Positions 16,254 through 25,144 of a stretch of 43,285 nt of DNA are shown piece by piece. The stretch spans positions 60,001 to 103,285 of the forward strand of contig CACJQE010000003.1 of assembly GCA_902595465.1 (NCBI GenBank), in the 5' to 3' direction. Source of the stretch: an uncultured Pelagibacteraceae bacterium. GTDB lineage: Bacteria; Pseudomonadota; Alphaproteobacteria; Pelagibacterales; Pelagibacteraceae. A program made the translations under genes and the position numbers. Under the pieces are notes generated by a model. That model did no database searches, was not told the DNA's origin, and saw nothing but the letters and a program-made list of their open reading frames with translations. Every line of letters begins with the position of its first letter. Position 1 is the stretch's first letter.

Positions 16254-17764
16254 AAAAAATAATTCAAATAAAAGATTTAAAAAATATAAAAAAACAATCG
16301 GTTATAAAAAAAAAAAAAATTATTTTATGCCATGGTGTATTTGATTTGATTCATATTGGCCATATTAAACATTTCATTTCTGCAAAACAATTTGGTGATA
16401 TTTTAATTGTTTCACTAACACCAGATATATTTGTAAATAAAGGTCCTGGGAGACCAATTTTTAGTGAAAAACTTAGAATAGAATTTCTTCAAAATATTTC
16501 TGTGATTGATCATATCGTTCTTAACAACTCTCCTACCTCTGTAAATTTAATAAATCTTTTAAAACCTGATATTTATTGCAAGGGTCCAGACTATAAAATT
16601 CATAAAGATGATATAACTGGAGAAATAAAAAATGAAACTAAAGCTTTAAATAAATATGGAGGAAAAGTTAAATACACTGATGATATAACCAGTAGCTCTA
16701 GTTCTTTAATTAATGAACACTATAGAAATTTAACCTTTAACCAAAAACAAACTATTAAAATAATAAAAAATAAAAAAATTAATTTAAATAAATCATTAAA
16801 TCTATCAAAAAAACTTAAAGTTTTAGTTTTAGGAGAAACAATTATTGATCAATATTTTTTCTGTGAAACTCTAGGAAAATCTGGGAAAGATCCAGTTTTA
16901 CAAATGAGAGAAGAAAAAAATGAAATATATATTGGTGGAGCTGCGGCTATTGCAGGTAATGTTGCGAAATTCTGCGGAAAAGTAACATTGATGAGTATGG
17001 TTGGTGAAGATAGAAAATTCCAAAATTTAATAAAAAAAAAGCTTCCAAAAAATGTGGATCTCAAACTAATATTTAAGAAAAAATCACCCACTATTATTAA
17101 AAAAAAATATATTGATTCAATAACTAATAATAAAGTTTTCGGTTCATATATAATTAATGATTCTCCCTTAGATTTAGAAAATGAAAAAAAATTAAAAAAT
17201 TTTTTAACTAACAAATTAAAAAACTTTGATCTTGTTATAATTTCTGATTATGGTCATGGATTTATTTCAGATAAAAATGCTTCCTTACTTTCAAAAAAAT
17301 CTAAATATGTTGCTCTAAATGCTCAAATTAATGCAGCTAACAGAGGATACCACACCATGAATAAATATAAAAACATCGATTGCGTAATAATTAATGAAAC
17401 TGAGCTTAGACATGAATTAAGAGATAAAAATAGTAAAGTAAATTATCTAATGAATAATCTTTCAAAAAAATTAAATATTAGTAATCTTGTTGTTACTCAA
17501 GGTAGCGAAGGAGCAACTCTGTACAATAAAAAGTCTAAAAAATTCTATTACATGGAAGCTTTTGCCTCAAAAGTTGTTGATAAAATAGGATCAGGAGACA
17601 CTATGTTATCGTTGATTTCAATATTTTTAAAGCTAGGTCTTGATAAAACTTATGCTTTACTAATTGGATCTCTTGGAGCTTCTCAGTCAGTATCAAGCAT
17701 GGGAAATAAAAATTTGATAGATAAAATCAAACTGATAAAAGCAGTTGACCATACTTTAAAATAA
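16250..17764 (+). CDS. Bifunctional sugar-phosphate nucleotidyltransferase-PfkB kinase (HldE-like, reversed domain order)
   Basis: 504 aa, two catalytic domains. Residues about 1-165 form a cytidylyltransferase-like nucleotidyltransferase with 'HGVFD' (28-32) and the HxGH motif H35-I-G-H38. From about 185 there is a PfkB/ribokinase domain with 'LGETIIDQYFF', 'GGAAAIAGNVAKFCG' and the C-terminal catalytic 'GSGDT' (447-451). Enterobacterial HldE (RfaE) has the kinase first and the transferase second, so the order is reversed here. HldE-type enzymes phosphorylate and adenylylate heptoses. The sugar here is unknown, and no GmhA or GmhB was seen in the window. ATG 16250 is preferred to 16232, as it gives the ATGA overlap and begins at conserved sequence. 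Confidence 0.85.
   Translation: MKKIIQIKDLKNIKKQSVIKKKKIILCHGVFDLIHIGHIKHFISAKQFGDILIVSLTPDIFVNKGPGRPIFSEKLRIEFLQNISVIDHIVLNNSPTSVNLINLLKPDIYCKGPDYKIHKDDITGEIKNETKALNKYGGKVKYTDDITSSSSSLINEHYRNLTFNQKQTIKIIKNKKINLNKSLNLSKKLKVLVLGETIIDQYFFCETLGKSGKDPVLQMREEKNEIYIGGAAAIAGNVAKFCGKVTLMSMVGEDRKFQNLIKKKLPKNVDLKLIFKKKSPTIIKKKYIDSITNNKVFGSYIINDSPLDLENEKKLKNFLTNKLKNFDLVIISDYGHGFISDKNASLLSKKSKYVALNAQINAANRGYHTMNKYKNIDCVIINETELRHELRDKNSKVNYLMNNLSKKLNISNLVVTQGSEGATLYNKKSKKFYYMEAFASKVVDKIGSGDTMLSLISIFLKLGLDKTYALLIGSLGASQSVSSMGNKNLIDKIKLIKAVDHTLK
16306..16319 (+). repeat. Poly-A tract (14 A) near the start of the HldE-like fusion
   Basis: Fourteen consecutive A residues encode Lys residues just ahead of the HGVFD motif, at codons about 19-23. 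A slip of one base would abolish the protein. It matches the hisH tract in length. Confidence 0.6.
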
Positions 17765-17780
17765 TTTGGATGTCATAAAA

Positions 17781-18761
17781 ATGAGTAAAATATTTATAAC
17801 TGGTGGAGCAGGATATGTGGGATCAAAATTAGTTCCCAGATTGATAGATGAGGGACATGAAGTTACCGTTTTTGACTTAATGATATATGGAGAAGATGTT
17901 ATTGCTAATCATAAAAATTTATCAAAAATTAAAGGAGATATTAGAGATACAGATAAATTAATCAAATTCATAGCTGGTCATGAAATTGTAATACATTTGG
18001 CTTGTATATCAAATGATCCTAGTTTCGAATTAAATCCAGCATTAGGAAAATCTATAAACCTAGATGCTTTTGAGCCATTGGTAAACATTTCTGTAAAGAG
18101 CGGCGTAAGTCAATTTATATATGCTTCTTCTTCATCAGTTTATGGTATTAAAAAAGAGAAAAATGTAACAGAAGATATGAAATTAGAACCTTTAACAGAT
18201 TATTCCAAATTTAAAGGAGATTGTGAAAAAATATTAAATAGCTATAAATCAGAAAATTTTATAACAACAACTATCAGACCTTCAACAGTTTGTGGTTTTG
18301 CAAAAAGGCAAAGATTAGATTTGGTCGTAAACATTCTAACAAACCATGCTTTTCATAATAGGACTATAAAAGTTTTTGGTGGAGATCAGTTAAGACCAAA
18401 TGTACATATAGATGACATGGTGGAGTCTTACCTTGCAGTGTTAAAAGCTGATAAAAAAGTAATAAATGGTGAAATTTTTAATGTTGGTTTTAAAAATCAA
18501 TCTGTTAACGAACTGGCATTGGATGTTAAAGAAATTATAGGAAATGATATAAAAATAATAAATACTAAGTCAGATGATAATAGATCTTACCATGTAAGTT
18601 CAAAAAAAATCAAAGAAGTTATTGGTTTTGAAACAAAATATACCGTTAAAGATGCAGTACAAGATCTTAAGGAGGCTTTCGAAAAAAAAATGTTAACAAA
18701 CACTTTTGAAAATCAATTTTATTATAATATAAAAAGAATGAATAATATTAAATTAGTCTAA
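17781..18761 (+). CDS. NAD-dependent epimerase/dehydratase
   Basis: 326-aa extended SDR with 'ITGGAGYVGSK' near the N-terminus, 'ASSSSVYG', catalytic Y141-x3-K145 ('YSKFK'), 'RPSTVCGFA' and 'RPNVHIDDM'. The fold and motifs fit sugar-nucleotide epimerases, dehydratases or 4-ketoreductases; the specific reaction cannot be assigned. ATG 17781 is chosen because the TTG 15 bases upstream only adds non-conserved residues. It is followed four bases after its stop by a DegT aminotransferase, so a keto-sugar made here could be aminated next. Confidence 0.8.
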   Translation: MSKIFITGGAGYVGSKLVPRLIDEGHEVTVFDLMIYGEDVIANHKNLSKIKGDIRDTDKLIKFIAGHEIVIHLACISNDPSFELNPALGKSINLDAFEPLVNISVKSGVSQFIYASSSSVYGIKKEKNVTEDMKLEPLTDYSKFKGDCEKILNSYKSENFITTTIRPSTVCGFAKRQRLDLVVNILTNHAFHNRTIKVFGGDQLRPNVHIDDMVESYLAVLKADKKVINGEIFNVGFKNQSVNELALDVKEIIGNDIKIINTKSDDNRSYHVSSKKIKEVIGFETKYTVKDAVQDLKEAFEKKMLTNTFENQFYYNIKRMNNIKLV

Positions 18762-18765
18762 TTTT

Positions 18766-19875
18766 ATGAAAGTACGATATTCTTATTTAAAACAGCAATT
18801 TTCAAATTGCCCCGACTTATGGAGTAAGTTAAAAAAGTTTGTTTTGTCCGGAGATTTTACATTAGGTAAGGAACTTGCGATTTTTGAAAAGAAATTTGCT
18901 AAGTTAATAGGTACGAAATATGCTATAGGCGTCAACTCAGGTACTGATGCTTTAAAATTATCATTGAAATCAATTGGAATAATGCCGGGAGATGAAATTA
19001 TAACTGCGGCAAATACATTTGTTGCTACAGTCGGAGCAATTACTGAATTGGGAGCCAAACCAATCTTTGTAGACTGCGATGATACATTCTGCATGAATGT
19101 AGAAAATGTTACAAAAAAAATTAGCAAAAAAACAAAAGCAATCGTTCCAGTTCATTTTACCGGATATATGACAAATATGCCAAAGTTAATAAAAATTGCA
19201 AAAAAATATAATATTCCAATTATTGAAGATGCCTGCCAGTCGATTTTGGGTGCGATTAATAATAAAAATGCTGGAACATGGGGAGTCTCGGGTGCATTTT
19301 CTCTACATCCTTTAAAAAATATAAATGTTTGGTCAGATGGAGGTATTATTACTACAAATAATAAAAAACTTTATGAACATATAAAATTACTCAGAAATCA
19401 CGGTTTAGTTGATAGAGATACAGTCAAAATTAATGGCTATAACTCTAGATTAGATACCTTCCAGGCTGTTGTAGGTAATTGGTTATTACCAAAATCTAAA
19501 TCAATTGCAAAACAAAGAATTAAAAATGCCAAATACTTTGATCACCACCTATCAAAATTAAAAGAGATAAGAATTCCGCCTAGGCCAAAAAATTACAAAA
19601 TTGTTTATCATTTATATATAGTTTTCGCTAAAGATAGAGATAAATTGTATAAATACTGTTTAAAGAAGGGAATAGAAGCTAAAATACATTATCCAAAACC
19701 AATGTATCTTCAGGAAAGTCTGAAGTATTTGAAACATAAAAAAAACGATTTTCCAGTTACAGATTATCATTGTAAAAATATTATATCATTTCCTTGTGAT
19801 CAGCACTTATCAATAAAAGAACAAAATTATATTATTAAAACTGTTAGAAACTTTTATTTAAAGAATAAAAATTAA
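18766..19875 (+). CDS. DegT/DnrJ/EryC1/StrS sugar aminotransferase (first of three)
   Basis: 369-aa PLP-dependent sugar aminotransferase. 'GVNSGTDALKL' (55-65) binds cofactor phosphate, 'IEDACQS' has D155, and the Schiff-base Lys is K184 in 'HPLKNINVWSDGG'. It would transfer an amino group from glutamate to C3 or C4 of a keto nucleotide-sugar. The motif set and length are close to the enzyme at 24050-25144, which suggests paralogy or related substrates. The 3' end overlaps the convergent VTC gene by four bases, so this is the last gene of the forward run before the inverted module. Confidence 0.9.
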   Translation: MKVRYSYLKQQFSNCPDLWSKLKKFVLSGDFTLGKELAIFEKKFAKLIGTKYAIGVNSGTDALKLSLKSIGIMPGDEIITAANTFVATVGAITELGAKPIFVDCDDTFCMNVENVTKKISKKTKAIVPVHFTGYMTNMPKLIKIAKKYNIPIIEDACQSILGAINNKNAGTWGVSGAFSLHPLKNINVWSDGGIITTNNKKLYEHIKLLRNHGLVDRDTVKINGYNSRLDTFQAVVGNWLLPKSKSIAKQRIKNAKYFDHHLSKLKEIRIPPRPKNYKIVYHLYIVFAKDRDKLYKYCLKKGIEAKIHYPKPMYLQESLKYLKHKKNDFPVTDYHCKNIISFPCDQHLSIKEQNYIIKTVRNFYLKNKN

Positions 19876-20576
19876 TTTAATAACGAATACTCGTATTTTG
19901 AAAATTTTGTAAATCTGTTTGGTATTTGTGAAGATAAATTTCTTACTAGATTATAATTTTTATCGTTAAATTTAAATTCTAAAATCACAAATCTCTCTTT
20001 TTTAAAGTTTTCATTTTCATGTATATATTTTTGATTGATAAGATTCCTGCAAATTAATTCTTTATCTAATGTAATTCTTAGATCCTCTTTTTTGTAATAA
20101 GATCGTTTATAAGAAACAAATGAGGATGGTTCTACATTTCTGATTTTAAAGTTTATTAAACTTTCACTATCCAATTGCTTTAAAATTTCTAACTTAATTT
20201 TTCTGACTTCGACTCTATCTTTAATTTTTTTTAATTTTAATGGGTGATAAATTTTAAAATTTTTTGTATTAATTTTAATTTTTTCCTCTAAAGTAGGATT
20301 TTGGGTTATATCTTTTATTTTCCCATACCATCTTAATCTTATTTTAGATCTATATTTCTCTCCATCTATAGTTTCTAAAAGATTAGTCAAATTATGATCA
20401 TCAAAATAAATACTATTTATATATCTTTCATTATATATTTGTTTAAAACTATTTACTTTAAGAAAATTTTTTAAAAAATTTTCACTTTCAAAAAAAAGAA
20501 TCTTCTTTTCATTTCTAAAATTGATATTCTTATCATGGTTATATTTCTTTTTACTTGTAAATTTCCTTATAGACAT
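19872..20576 (-). CDS. VTC-domain (polyphosphate polymerase-like) protein
   Basis: 234-aa VTC domain protein (triphosphate tunnel metalloenzyme fold). 'RYINSIYFDD' (about 49-58), 'YRSKIRLRWYG' (about 73-83), 'LEEKIK', 'RITLDKEL' and 'FVILEFKF' supply the alternating basic and acidic residues expected to line the tunnel. Eukaryotic VTC4 makes polyphosphate; the bacterial single-domain versions are mostly uncharacterised. The start overlaps the CotH stop by 26 bases, indicating one transcription unit with CotH and DUF4956, a widespread three-gene association. The product is cytosolic by sequence, with no signal or membrane segment. Confidence 0.85.
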   Translation of the reverse strand: MSIRKFTSKKKYNHDKNINFRNEKKILFFESENFLKNFLKVNSFKQIYNERYINSIYFDDHNLTNLLETIDGEKYRSKIRLRWYGKIKDITQNPTLEEKIKINTKNFKIYHPLKLKKIKDRVEVRKIKLEILKQLDSESLINFKIRNVEPSSFVSYKRSYYKKEDLRITLDKELICRNLINQKYIHENENFKKERFVILEFKFNDKNYNLVRNLSSQIPNRFTKFSKYEYSLLN

Positions 20577-23265
20577 TCTTTGACTTTCCAGTGAGGGTTT
20601 TGTTGTTAATATTACTAACTATTCCAACTTCAAATATTTCTTTTTCTTTTCCAACGTTTTCATAATTTGTAATATTAATTTTTGGATAGCTATAAGTCTG
20701 TTTTTTGATATAAGCAGCAATTGGTATTTTTGAATTATCAATTTTGATATTATCTAATTTAATTTCTGAGCCATCTTTTATACCAAGTCCCATAAATGCT
20801 TTATTAATCTTAATGTTTTTTCCCCTTAAAATGCTATTTTCACCAGCACTTATGCCTTTATCACCTGTGTTTGTACTATTAAAATTCTCCAAATTTAAAC
20901 TTGTATTTGAGATATCTAAGCCATCATTTCCACAAACTTTAAATTGTATATTTTTTATTTTTCCTAAAGAATAATCTATATCTAAACAATCTGATAAAAC
21001 TTCCTCAAATAAAACATTTTCTATGTCAAATTCGGAATTTACTATATTAATTCCATCATCACCTTTAAGATTTTTGTAAAAAAGTATATTTTTCATTTTT
21101 ATTTTAGAATTATAAATATTAAAAGATCCTTCAGAATTTATACCACTTTCATAACAATGCTCAAATTCAAAGAAATTTACATTTTCAAAAACTGACAAAT
21201 CTTTACTTTCACTTACTATAAAACATCTACCTCCCCTACTAAGAAAATTAATATTTCTTTCTGGAGTACCAATAGCTTCTATCGGAGATTTTGAAATTAT
21301 TCTTGCTTTATTTAAAAGAGTTATGTTTGCACCACTTTTAATAATTAGTTTTTTTCCATCTGGTATTATTAAGTCATTATTAATAAACCAATCTCCTTCA
21401 TTAATAACATACAAATTTTTATTTTTTTTTATAAAATTGAAATTTACAGATGTATCTAAATTTTTTGATAATTTCATGAAATTTTTACTTTTTAATTCTA
21501 GTTCGTCAAAGACTGTTGGGTTTTCTATCTTTTTAATTTTAGTATTTTCGCTTCCTAGCAGCTTGTAACTGATAGTTACACTTTTAAAATGATTGAAAGA
21601 CGGTTTATCAATGTAAGTTTTGATATATTTTACTATAGATTTATCAAATTGATTTTGATCAAATATTTTCAAATCCCGTGGTTGAATTAGTTTATCAATC
21701 TGATATTCAGAAAATTCACCATTGGCGCTTATTAGAGTAACTTTTTCAAAGTTTATTGGTAAAATATGATTATTACCAACTTTAATTAATAATTTTTCTT
21801 TATCTTCGGTTGGTTTTAATAACTCAAAATATACAGGATCATGATGATTCAAAAAACCTTGTACTGCTTCAATTTTATTTTCTATTAAGTAATGTGGAAA
21901 ATTATAGTATGGGCTAGATTTGTAAATTTTACGTAAATTGTTATTAAATTCTTCTTTAATCTTTTCATTAAAAATTTGTAAATATTTTGAATTTGAATAT
22001 TTCTCTAGATAATAAATATATTTCATAACAAAATTTTTTGACTCGAATACTCTTTCATAAAAATTTCCGTAATTATATAAATCAAGTATTCTGATACCTC
22101 TAAAATTGTCATTTTTTTTTGAAATAAAACCTTCGTTGTACCAGTCTTGAAAAATTGGCTCAAACTTGTTTGTGACAGGATTAAAATAAAAACTAAGGTT
22201 TGTCCAATTTATACCATGCCATCCATCTAATACATCAGATGCCGCAAATCCCTTTGCCATTTGATCTAAATCAAATATTTCATCAAATTTAACCTCATTA
22301 TCTCTAAATTTTTCCAGTAAAAACTTACTAATATAGTATGAATCTAGCTTATCTTTATCAGGTCCCAGTATAACTCTCTTTTTTTCTCCATTAATACTAA
22401 AATGAGCTAATACATTTTCCCCCAACTTTTCTGAATTGTTTAAAATATCTTCTTTAAAATTAGAGATATTTTCATTTAACAAATCAATGTTAGAAATTGA
22501 TAATAAATTATCAAATGAAACTGACTTAAAACTATTTTTAAAAGCTGGGTCTTTAGTGTCCAAAGCATATTGATTGTCAAATCTTACAGCTAGACCACTT
22601 CTTCTCTTATTTCTCGTAAGTGTTGTTTCACTAAAATTTTCATCTAAAACATACGTCCCATAGTCATTGCCATTTACGAATAGGTTAACAATTTTATATT
22701 CTAAATGAATTAAACCCTGATTTTTTAAAAATTCTCTAGCATACCATTCCAGTAGATAACCTCTTCTTCTTAAGTCCATTAGGTTAAATTCTCTTAGTCC
22801 TAGAATATTACCTTTCTCATTTTTTTTTATTTTTACTTTATATGAGATATTTTTATTTCTCATAGTTGCATTTAAGTGATGATCGGCTATTCTCCCCTTT
22901 AATCTAATCCTAGATTCAAAATTTTTATTTTTATATTTTATATTTGCATTCACCCAATCGTTTGACTCATTTAAAATTTTATTCTTTTTTATAAATGAAA
23001 TTTTATTTTCATGAAGTTTTTGATAATCCTCAAAATCAATGTCTAGATAAATTTTATCTATTTCCTGAAATTTTCCTTGAGTAAATTTTTTTACATATTT
23101 TATATTTTCAAATATTAGTGGTTTGATAGTTGTATAAAAGAAATGGTTTTTTTGTAAATATGCTCCAAGTATAAAAACTAAAATATAACCTGCTAAAATA
23201 GAAAAAATTTTAAACTTATTATTTAATAAATTAGTTACTAAACTTTTTTTCTTTTTAATAAACAT
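20551..23265 (-). CDS. CotH-like kinase with C-terminal beta-helix, membrane anchored
   Basis: 904 aa. A basic N-terminus is followed by one membrane segment at about 19-37, so the bulk is probably extracytoplasmic. Residues about 70-400 are CotH-kinase-like: 'SRIRLKGRIADHH' (118-130), 'NGNDYGTYVLDEN' (198-210) and the active-site region 'ASDVLDGWHGINW' (342-354) leading to 'PIFQDWYNEGF' (370-380), with D374 where CotH proteins keep a metal-binding Asp. From about 620 to 860 repeated short strands rich in Asn, Ile and Gly look like a right-handed parallel beta-helix. Bacterial CotH phosphorylates spore-coat proteins; the target here is unknown. It is linked to DUF4956 and VTC genes. Confidence 0.83.
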   Translation of the reverse strand: MFIKKKKSLVTNLLNNKFKIFSILAGYILVFILGAYLQKNHFFYTTIKPLIFENIKYVKKFTQGKFQEIDKIYLDIDFEDYQKLHENKISFIKKNKILNESNDWVNANIKYKNKNFESRIRLKGRIADHHLNATMRNKNISYKVKIKKNEKGNILGLREFNLMDLRRRGYLLEWYAREFLKNQGLIHLEYKIVNLFVNGNDYGTYVLDENFSETTLTRNKRRSGLAVRFDNQYALDTKDPAFKNSFKSVSFDNLLSISNIDLLNENISNFKEDILNNSEKLGENVLAHFSINGEKKRVILGPDKDKLDSYYISKFLLEKFRDNEVKFDEIFDLDQMAKGFAASDVLDGWHGINWTNLSFYFNPVTNKFEPIFQDWYNEGFISKKNDNFRGIRILDLYNYGNFYERVFESKNFVMKYIYYLEKYSNSKYLQIFNEKIKEEFNNNLRKIYKSSPYYNFPHYLIENKIEAVQGFLNHHDPVYFELLKPTEDKEKLLIKVGNNHILPINFEKVTLISANGEFSEYQIDKLIQPRDLKIFDQNQFDKSIVKYIKTYIDKPSFNHFKSVTISYKLLGSENTKIKKIENPTVFDELELKSKNFMKLSKNLDTSVNFNFIKKNKNLYVINEGDWFINNDLIIPDGKKLIIKSGANITLLNKARIISKSPIEAIGTPERNINFLSRGGRCFIVSESKDLSVFENVNFFEFEHCYESGINSEGSFNIYNSKIKMKNILFYKNLKGDDGINIVNSEFDIENVLFEEVLSDCLDIDYSLGKIKNIQFKVCGNDGLDISNTSLNLENFNSTNTGDKGISAGENSILRGKNIKINKAFMGLGIKDGSEIKLDNIKIDNSKIPIAAYIKKQTYSYPKINITNYENVGKEKEIFEVGIVSNINNKTLTGKSKNVYKEIYK

Positions 23266-23272
23266 AAAATAA

Positions 23273-23944
23273 TTAAATTATATTTTGCTTATTTATAAGA
23301 TTTACTTCTAGATTTTTGTATTTTAATTTTAAATTTTTAACTAATAAATTTAACTTTTTTTCATTTTCAAAATTTACTATTAAACCAACTTGATTTTTTG
23401 AATTTGAAAAATCGAAATCTCTAAGATAAACTTCTGTACAATAAGATTTACAAATTTGTAATACATCTTCTAAATTTATCTTTTTCATAAAATATAAATT
23501 TAAATATATTGTCTCATTGGATAATTCTTTAGTATCTAATTTGCTTCTAATTAAAATGATAGCAAATATTAATAAAAGTGCTATTATCGTTACAACTCTA
23601 TAGCCAGCTCCCAAACCTAAACCAATACCTATGCAAATAAATAAATAAGATAACTCCTCAGGCTCTTTAATTGCTGTTCTAAATCTAATTATAGATAATG
23701 CACCAACTAAACCTAAAGACAAAGCTAATGATGATTTTACTATTGAGATTATGAAAGCAGTTGTTGTCGCAATTAAAATAAAATTCTTACTGAATATTTT
23801 TTTATTGTTTATTGTTTGACTATAATTAATGAAAAAATATTCAAGTAGCCAACCTAATACTGCAGCAATTATCAAGTTAAAAAATAAATCAAAATAGCCT
23901 ATTTCTATAATCACATCTGACTGAAAGGAAGATAGTAAGTCCAT
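23273..23944 (-). CDS. DUF4956 integral membrane protein
   Basis: 223 aa with about four hydrophobic segments (near 18-37, 50-72, 74-86 and 100-133) and a soluble C-terminal domain of about 75 residues. The conserved 'GLVGALSIIRFRTAIKEPEEL' region (about 77-97) is the hallmark of DUF4956. The family has no established function but recurs next to VTC and CotH genes, as it does here. It leads the inverted operon, with CotH starting seven bases after its stop. A role in membrane transport or in anchoring the VTC/CotH pair is a guess. Confidence 0.85.
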   Translation of the reverse strand: MDLLSSFQSDVIIEIGYFDLFFNLIIAAVLGWLLEYFFINYSQTINNKKIFSKNFILIATTTAFIISIVKSSLALSLGLVGALSIIRFRTAIKEPEELSYLFICIGIGLGLGAGYRVVTIIALLLIFAIILIRSKLDTKELSNETIYLNLYFMKKINLEDVLQICKSYCTEVYLRDFDFSNSKNQVGLIVNFENEKKLNLLVKNLKLKYKNLEVNLINKQNII

Positions 23945-24049
23945 AATTAAATTTTTAATATTTTTATATTAATTAACAAATAAATTTATTTTATTATATA
24001 CAAATTGTTCTATATATTTCTTCTATAATTCAATATAAAACTGCTCCAA
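23945..24049. promoter_or_regulatory. Divergent intergenic region between the CotH module and the 19-kb forward operon
   Basis: This 105-base, nearly pure A/T spacer separates two divergent transcription units and is the longest gap in the window. TATAAT occurs at 24024-24029 on the + strand, 20 bases before ATG 24050, and on the - strand at 23993-23998 toward the DUF4956 gene. TTGTTC at 24005-24010 is too close (13 bases) to be an ideal -35. Such hexamers arise by chance at this composition, so the region is more secure as a promoter than the individual boxes. Confidence 0.45.
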
Positions 24050-25144
24050 ATGAAAATTAATTATGTCAGGTTAGAGAAGCAATCAAAATATCAAAGTCGA
24101 AATTTGCTTAAGATATTCAAAAATTGTCTTGATAAATCAATATTTGTTAATGGAGAAGAAGTGGGTAAATTTGAGAAAAAAGTTGCGCAAAAGTGTGGAG
24201 TTAAATATGCAGTTGCATTAAATAGTGGGACAGATGCTTTGACTTTGGCACTTAAACTATTGGGAATAAAAAAAGGTGATGAAGTTATTACACCACCTAA
24301 CTCATTTATATCTTCCACTTCATCTATAATTCATCTTGGAGCTAAGCCAGTGTTTGTTGATGTAGCAGATGATCAAAATATAGATCCAAATTATATTGAA
24401 AAAAAAATTACAAAAAAAACCAAAGCCATAATGCCTGTCCATTTGACTGGACGAATTTGTGAGATGAATAAAATAATGAAAATTTCTAGAGAATATAAAA
24501 TCCCTGTGATCGAAGATGCAGCGCAATCTATAGGTTCAAAATATTATAATAATGCAGCAGGTTCTATTGGAGATATAGGATGCTTTTCCACTCATCCTCT
24601 TAAAAATTTAAATGCCTGTGGTGATGGAGGATTTTTAACGACAAACAAAAAAAATTTTTATCTTTTAGCAAAAAGTTTGCAAAATAATGGTATGTTTGGA
24701 AGAAATGAGGTAAAACATTTTGGATATTTGTCTAGAATGGATGTTCTTCAAGCCTCTATTTTAAATTATAGATTAAGTAAACTAGATGAATTAATCAAAA
24801 AGAGAAGGGCAAATTTTAAATTATACAAAGAGTTTCTAAATCGAGAAGATATATTTTTCCCCGAAGAAAAAGAATATCAATTTAATACTTACCATACTTT
24901 TGTAATACAAGTAGATAAGAGAAAAGAATTAATTAAATACTTAAAAAAAAGAGGAATACAAACTGCAATACATTATCCAATTCCAATTCACAAGCAGACT
25001 GCTTACATCAAAAAGTATGGTTATGAGAAATATAAAAATACTGAAAAACAGTCAAAAAGGATATTAACACTACCCATTAATCAATATCTAACAATTAAAG
25101 AAATTAATTTTATTTCTAAAACAATAAATAATTTTTATAAATAA
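24050..25144 (+). CDS. DegT/DnrJ/EryC1/StrS sugar aminotransferase (second of three)
   Basis: 364-aa PLP enzyme with 'LNSGTDALTLALK' (57-69), 'IEDAAQSIGS' (154-163) and Lys K185 in 'THPLKNLNACGDGG'. It heads the long forward unit and shares its last base with the transketolase N-subunit start (TAATG), so its keto-sugar substrate or amino product probably belongs to the sporadic-carbohydrate set that follows. Motif similarity to the enzyme at 18766-19875 suggests a common origin; the inverted CotH module lies between them. Confidence 0.9.
   Translation: MKINYVRLEKQSKYQSRNLLKIFKNCLDKSIFVNGEEVGKFEKKVAQKCGVKYAVALNSGTDALTLALKLLGIKKGDEVITPPNSFISSTSSIIHLGAKPVFVDVADDQNIDPNYIEKKITKKTKAIMPVHLTGRICEMNKIMKISREYKIPVIEDAAQSIGSKYYNNAAGSIGDIGCFSTHPLKNLNACGDGGFLTTNKKNFYLLAKSLQNNGMFGRNEVKHFGYLSRMDVLQASILNYRLSKLDELIKKRRANFKLYKEFLNREDIFFPEEKEYQFNTYHTFVIQVDKRKELIKYLKKRGIQTAIHYPIPIHKQTAYIKKYGYEKYKNTEKQSKRILTLPINQYLTIKEINFISKTINNFYK

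Noticed and set aside
20744..21568. Plus-strand open frames inside the CotH gene
   Set aside because: They are shadows of the beta-helix coding region, with no start signals or family resemblance.
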